From Chromatiales bacterium (GTDB taxonomy: Bacteria > Pseudomonadota > Gammaproteobacteria > UBA6429 > Thiohalophilaceae), in the NCBI GenBank assembly GCA_024641465.1, contig JAHEDB010000131.1:1-6474 (forward strand): 6,474 nt of DNA. Reading direction: 5' to 3'. Each line of letters begins with the position of its first letter. Position 1 is the first letter of the stretch. A model generated the notes under the pieces. That model was given only the letters and a program-made list of their open reading frames with translations. It searched no databases and was not told the DNA's origin. A program made the translations under genes and the position numbers. Positions 5,701 through 6,474 of this stretch are shown in pieces.

Positions 5701-6474
5701 CTTCACCATTGGCCGGCTGACGACTACGTGCATCGGCGGCGCCGGTGTAATAGGTTACGACCTGGGTGGTATCTTCCGGCGCCTGAAACACATAGGCGAC
5801 GTCGCGCACATAGATCGGCGCACCGTTGTGCACCCCCACCACCAGCCGTGAGATCTCCTGCGCGGTGTGTAAGAAGGCGCCGGTATAGACGGTAAACGCA
5901 CTATTGCCGCCTTCGATGGAACCTGCCTGCTGCTCGGCATTGGCGGTCTGAATGGTGCGGGCCAGTTGGCTGAGACTGATACCAAAGCCGCTCAGGCGCT
6001 CGGGATAGGCCTCGACATGGATCTGTTCGCGGCGCCCGCCGATCACCGAGCCCTTGCCGGTATTGGGCACTTCTTCCAGACGCTGCAACACGTCGAATGC
6101 CAGGGTGCGCAGATTGCCGTCATCGACATCACGCGACCAGAGGGTAACGGTCACCACCGGCACGTCATCGATGCCGACCGGTTTCACCAGCGGCATGCTC
6201 ACCCCGGGAGGCATGTGATCGAGATTGGATTGCAGCTTGTCGTGCACCTTGACGATAGACGCGCCCAGCTCTTCACCCACCTTAAACTGCACCGTGACCA
6301 TACTGGTGCCGCGACGGGTGGCGGAATAGACGTGCCGTACGCCGGGCAGCTCACTCATGATCCGTTCCAGCGGCTCGGTAACCAGACTGGTGACCTGCTC
6401 GGCGGAGGCGCCGGGATATTGCACAAAGACATCCACCATCGGGACGGAGATCTTCGGGTCTTCCTGACGCGGGG
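2783..6474 (-). CDS. RND efflux permease, N-terminus beyond window, long C-terminal tail
   Basis: This is the inner-membrane proton antiporter of a tripartite RND pump (AcrB/acriflavin-resistance superfamily). The frame stays open through the right edge: 11 codons precede the ATG at 6439 (PRQEDPKISVP), so that ATG is internal and TM1 plus about 30-40 residues are missing. Counting from that Met: porter domain with VDVFVQYPGAS (2-12); TM2-TM6 from about 304; TM4 proton-relay motif GILVDDATVVVEN with Asp369-Asp370; second periplasmic half (about 520-860); TM8-TM12 (about 866-1014). TM10 reads AGIIVRNSILLVEF, with Arg935 where AcrB has Lys940. The VDDA motif points away from CusA-type metal pumps, which have VDAA; the substrate is unknown. 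The usual family length is about 1030-1070, but this protein continues for 190 residues after about 1028: an extra hydrophobic segment (1046-1085), a Pro/Gly/Ala-rich linker with GPA triplets, and two basic clusters (1153-1163, 1196-1207). The membrane fusion protein is presumably encoded to the right. The proline-rich gene follows 50 nt downstream. Confidence 0.96.
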   Translation of the reverse strand, partial: PRQEDPKISVPMVDVFVQYPGASAEQVTSLVTEPLERIMSELPGVRHVYSATRRGTSMVTVQFKVGEELGASIVKVHDKLQSNLDHMPPGVSMPLVKPVGIDDVPVVTVTLWSRDVDDGNLRTLAFDVLQRLEEVPNTGKGSVIGGRREQIHVEAYPERLSGFGISLSQLARTIQTANAEQQAGSIEGGNSAFTVYTGAFLHTAQEISRLVVGVHNGAPIYVRDVAYVFQAPEDTTQVVTYYTGAADARSRQPANGEAAVTIAIAKKLDTNGVTVANNILAKLDSLKGTHIPDNVEVEITRNYGKTANDKVNELLTALFEAAVAVSVLCMIGLGLRAASVVITIIPIVILITVWSAWVLDYTIDRVSLFAMVFSIGILVDDATVVVENIFRRWLDAGKTSVEIAIDAVREVGNPTILATLTVIAALLPMGFVSGLMGPYMRPIPVLGSSAMFFSLIAAFVFAPWFAMRVRPPLAALAKAEKREQKLRAAIGRYYQPCMLPLCNNRKLGLIFLFGLIGATFLACALFYTNTVTVKMLPFDNKPEFNVVINMPEGTALPVTTNITNRFADELRNIPEVTALQAYSGTASPFNFNGMVRHYYLRQQPWEADIQVMLLDKRERKRGSHEIAVEARHLLNKLIESNPDIKATGVRIQSVEMPPGPPVLQTVVAEIYGPTAATRRQVASDMTRMFEQAEGIVDVDNYMAQPYDYWRFEVDIEKAVRYGVSVDTINQNLVMAMGDYQLGDIKRQVVREPTYIVLQVPLTIRSQIHRLKNLPISTAQGQTVPLSELGHFTKKPEEPIIFHKDLRGVEYVTGEMEGRLGAPIYGMYKVEDMLANYTTPDGVKITGMPQGLIGPPAEDDKTGFEWGGEWTVTYETFRDMGIAFMAALLLIYGLIVWEFKNFKLAGLIMAPIPLTLIGIIPGHWVVGAEFTATSMIGFIALAGIIVRNSILLVEFVKHEVEQGQAIKEAVIAAGQTRMRPIFITSLALMAGAGTLLSDPIFQGMAVSLLFGAAVATVLTLVVIPLGCISASKQFYILLDREPPVTQAKTAEPTAASGLPVWLVVWSKLISGAMWLFYIVRMFYIMARMALDGFLKRFQRPEPPAPAGPAGPAGPSAGPGGGSGSAPPTSQGGDAGVPPMSGEPAVQAQATADNSAVAVTLHPVLKKKTPQKRSRRQAGPAVAPSQPSVVAEAAAVADEPVAAPTTVAKKSQKRRGIRLKTDLDNPGGEIG

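Noticed and set aside
6437..6439. ATG at 6439 as the true start of the RND permease
   Set aside because: The frame continues upstream to the edge with PRQEDPKISVP, matching the conserved region before VDVFVQYPGAS. TM1 must lie outside the window.
2783..6474. CusA-type heavy-metal pump identity
   Set aside because: TM4 reads VDDATVVVEN, not the VDAA form of CusA, and the methionine metal-relay pattern is not evident. The substrate is left unassigned.

Overview
The window looks like part of a GC-rich gammaproteobacterial chromosome, most plausibly from a sulfur-oxidising lineage (Chromatiales or Ectothiorhodospiraceae-like). That placement is inferred mainly from a sulfur-globule-type structural protein with its Gly/Asn/Tyr-rich repeats, and from the RND pump subtype. 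No rRNA or other phylogenetic marker is present, so the lineage is a guess.

Layout: every gene I can support lies on the minus strand, so the window reads from right to left. (1) 6474-2783 is a large RND efflux permease. Its N-terminus lies beyond the right edge, and it carries an unusual C-terminal extension of about 190 residues. (2) 50 nt downstream, 2732-1827 encodes a membrane-anchored or exported proline-rich protein with 13 copies of a PEWAQ-type repeat. (3) 24 nt further on, 1802-1209 encodes a secreted Arg-rich then Pro/Tyr/Gly-rich protein. The short gaps and individual Shine-Dalgarno sequences suggest that these three form one operon. (4) A 181-nt intergenic stretch with two inverted repeats follows and is the likely control region of the next gene. 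(5) 1027-551 is the sulfur globule protein homologue. (6) 461-1 is a secreted protein that resembles the DUF4412/LolA-like fold and is cut by the left edge.

Working together (inference): an RND pump is followed by three consecutive exported, cysteine-free, low-complexity proteins that share aromatic/Gly/Pro motifs of the YGY-x-PP kind. One of them is recognisable as a sulfur globule envelope protein. This suggests a cell-envelope or periplasmic matrix locus in which the two unnamed repeat proteins may work with sulfur globules or with the transporter. The sequence alone does not prove this. I found no RNA genes, insertion sequences, CRISPR arrays or origins. No stretch over 300 bases lacks a gene.
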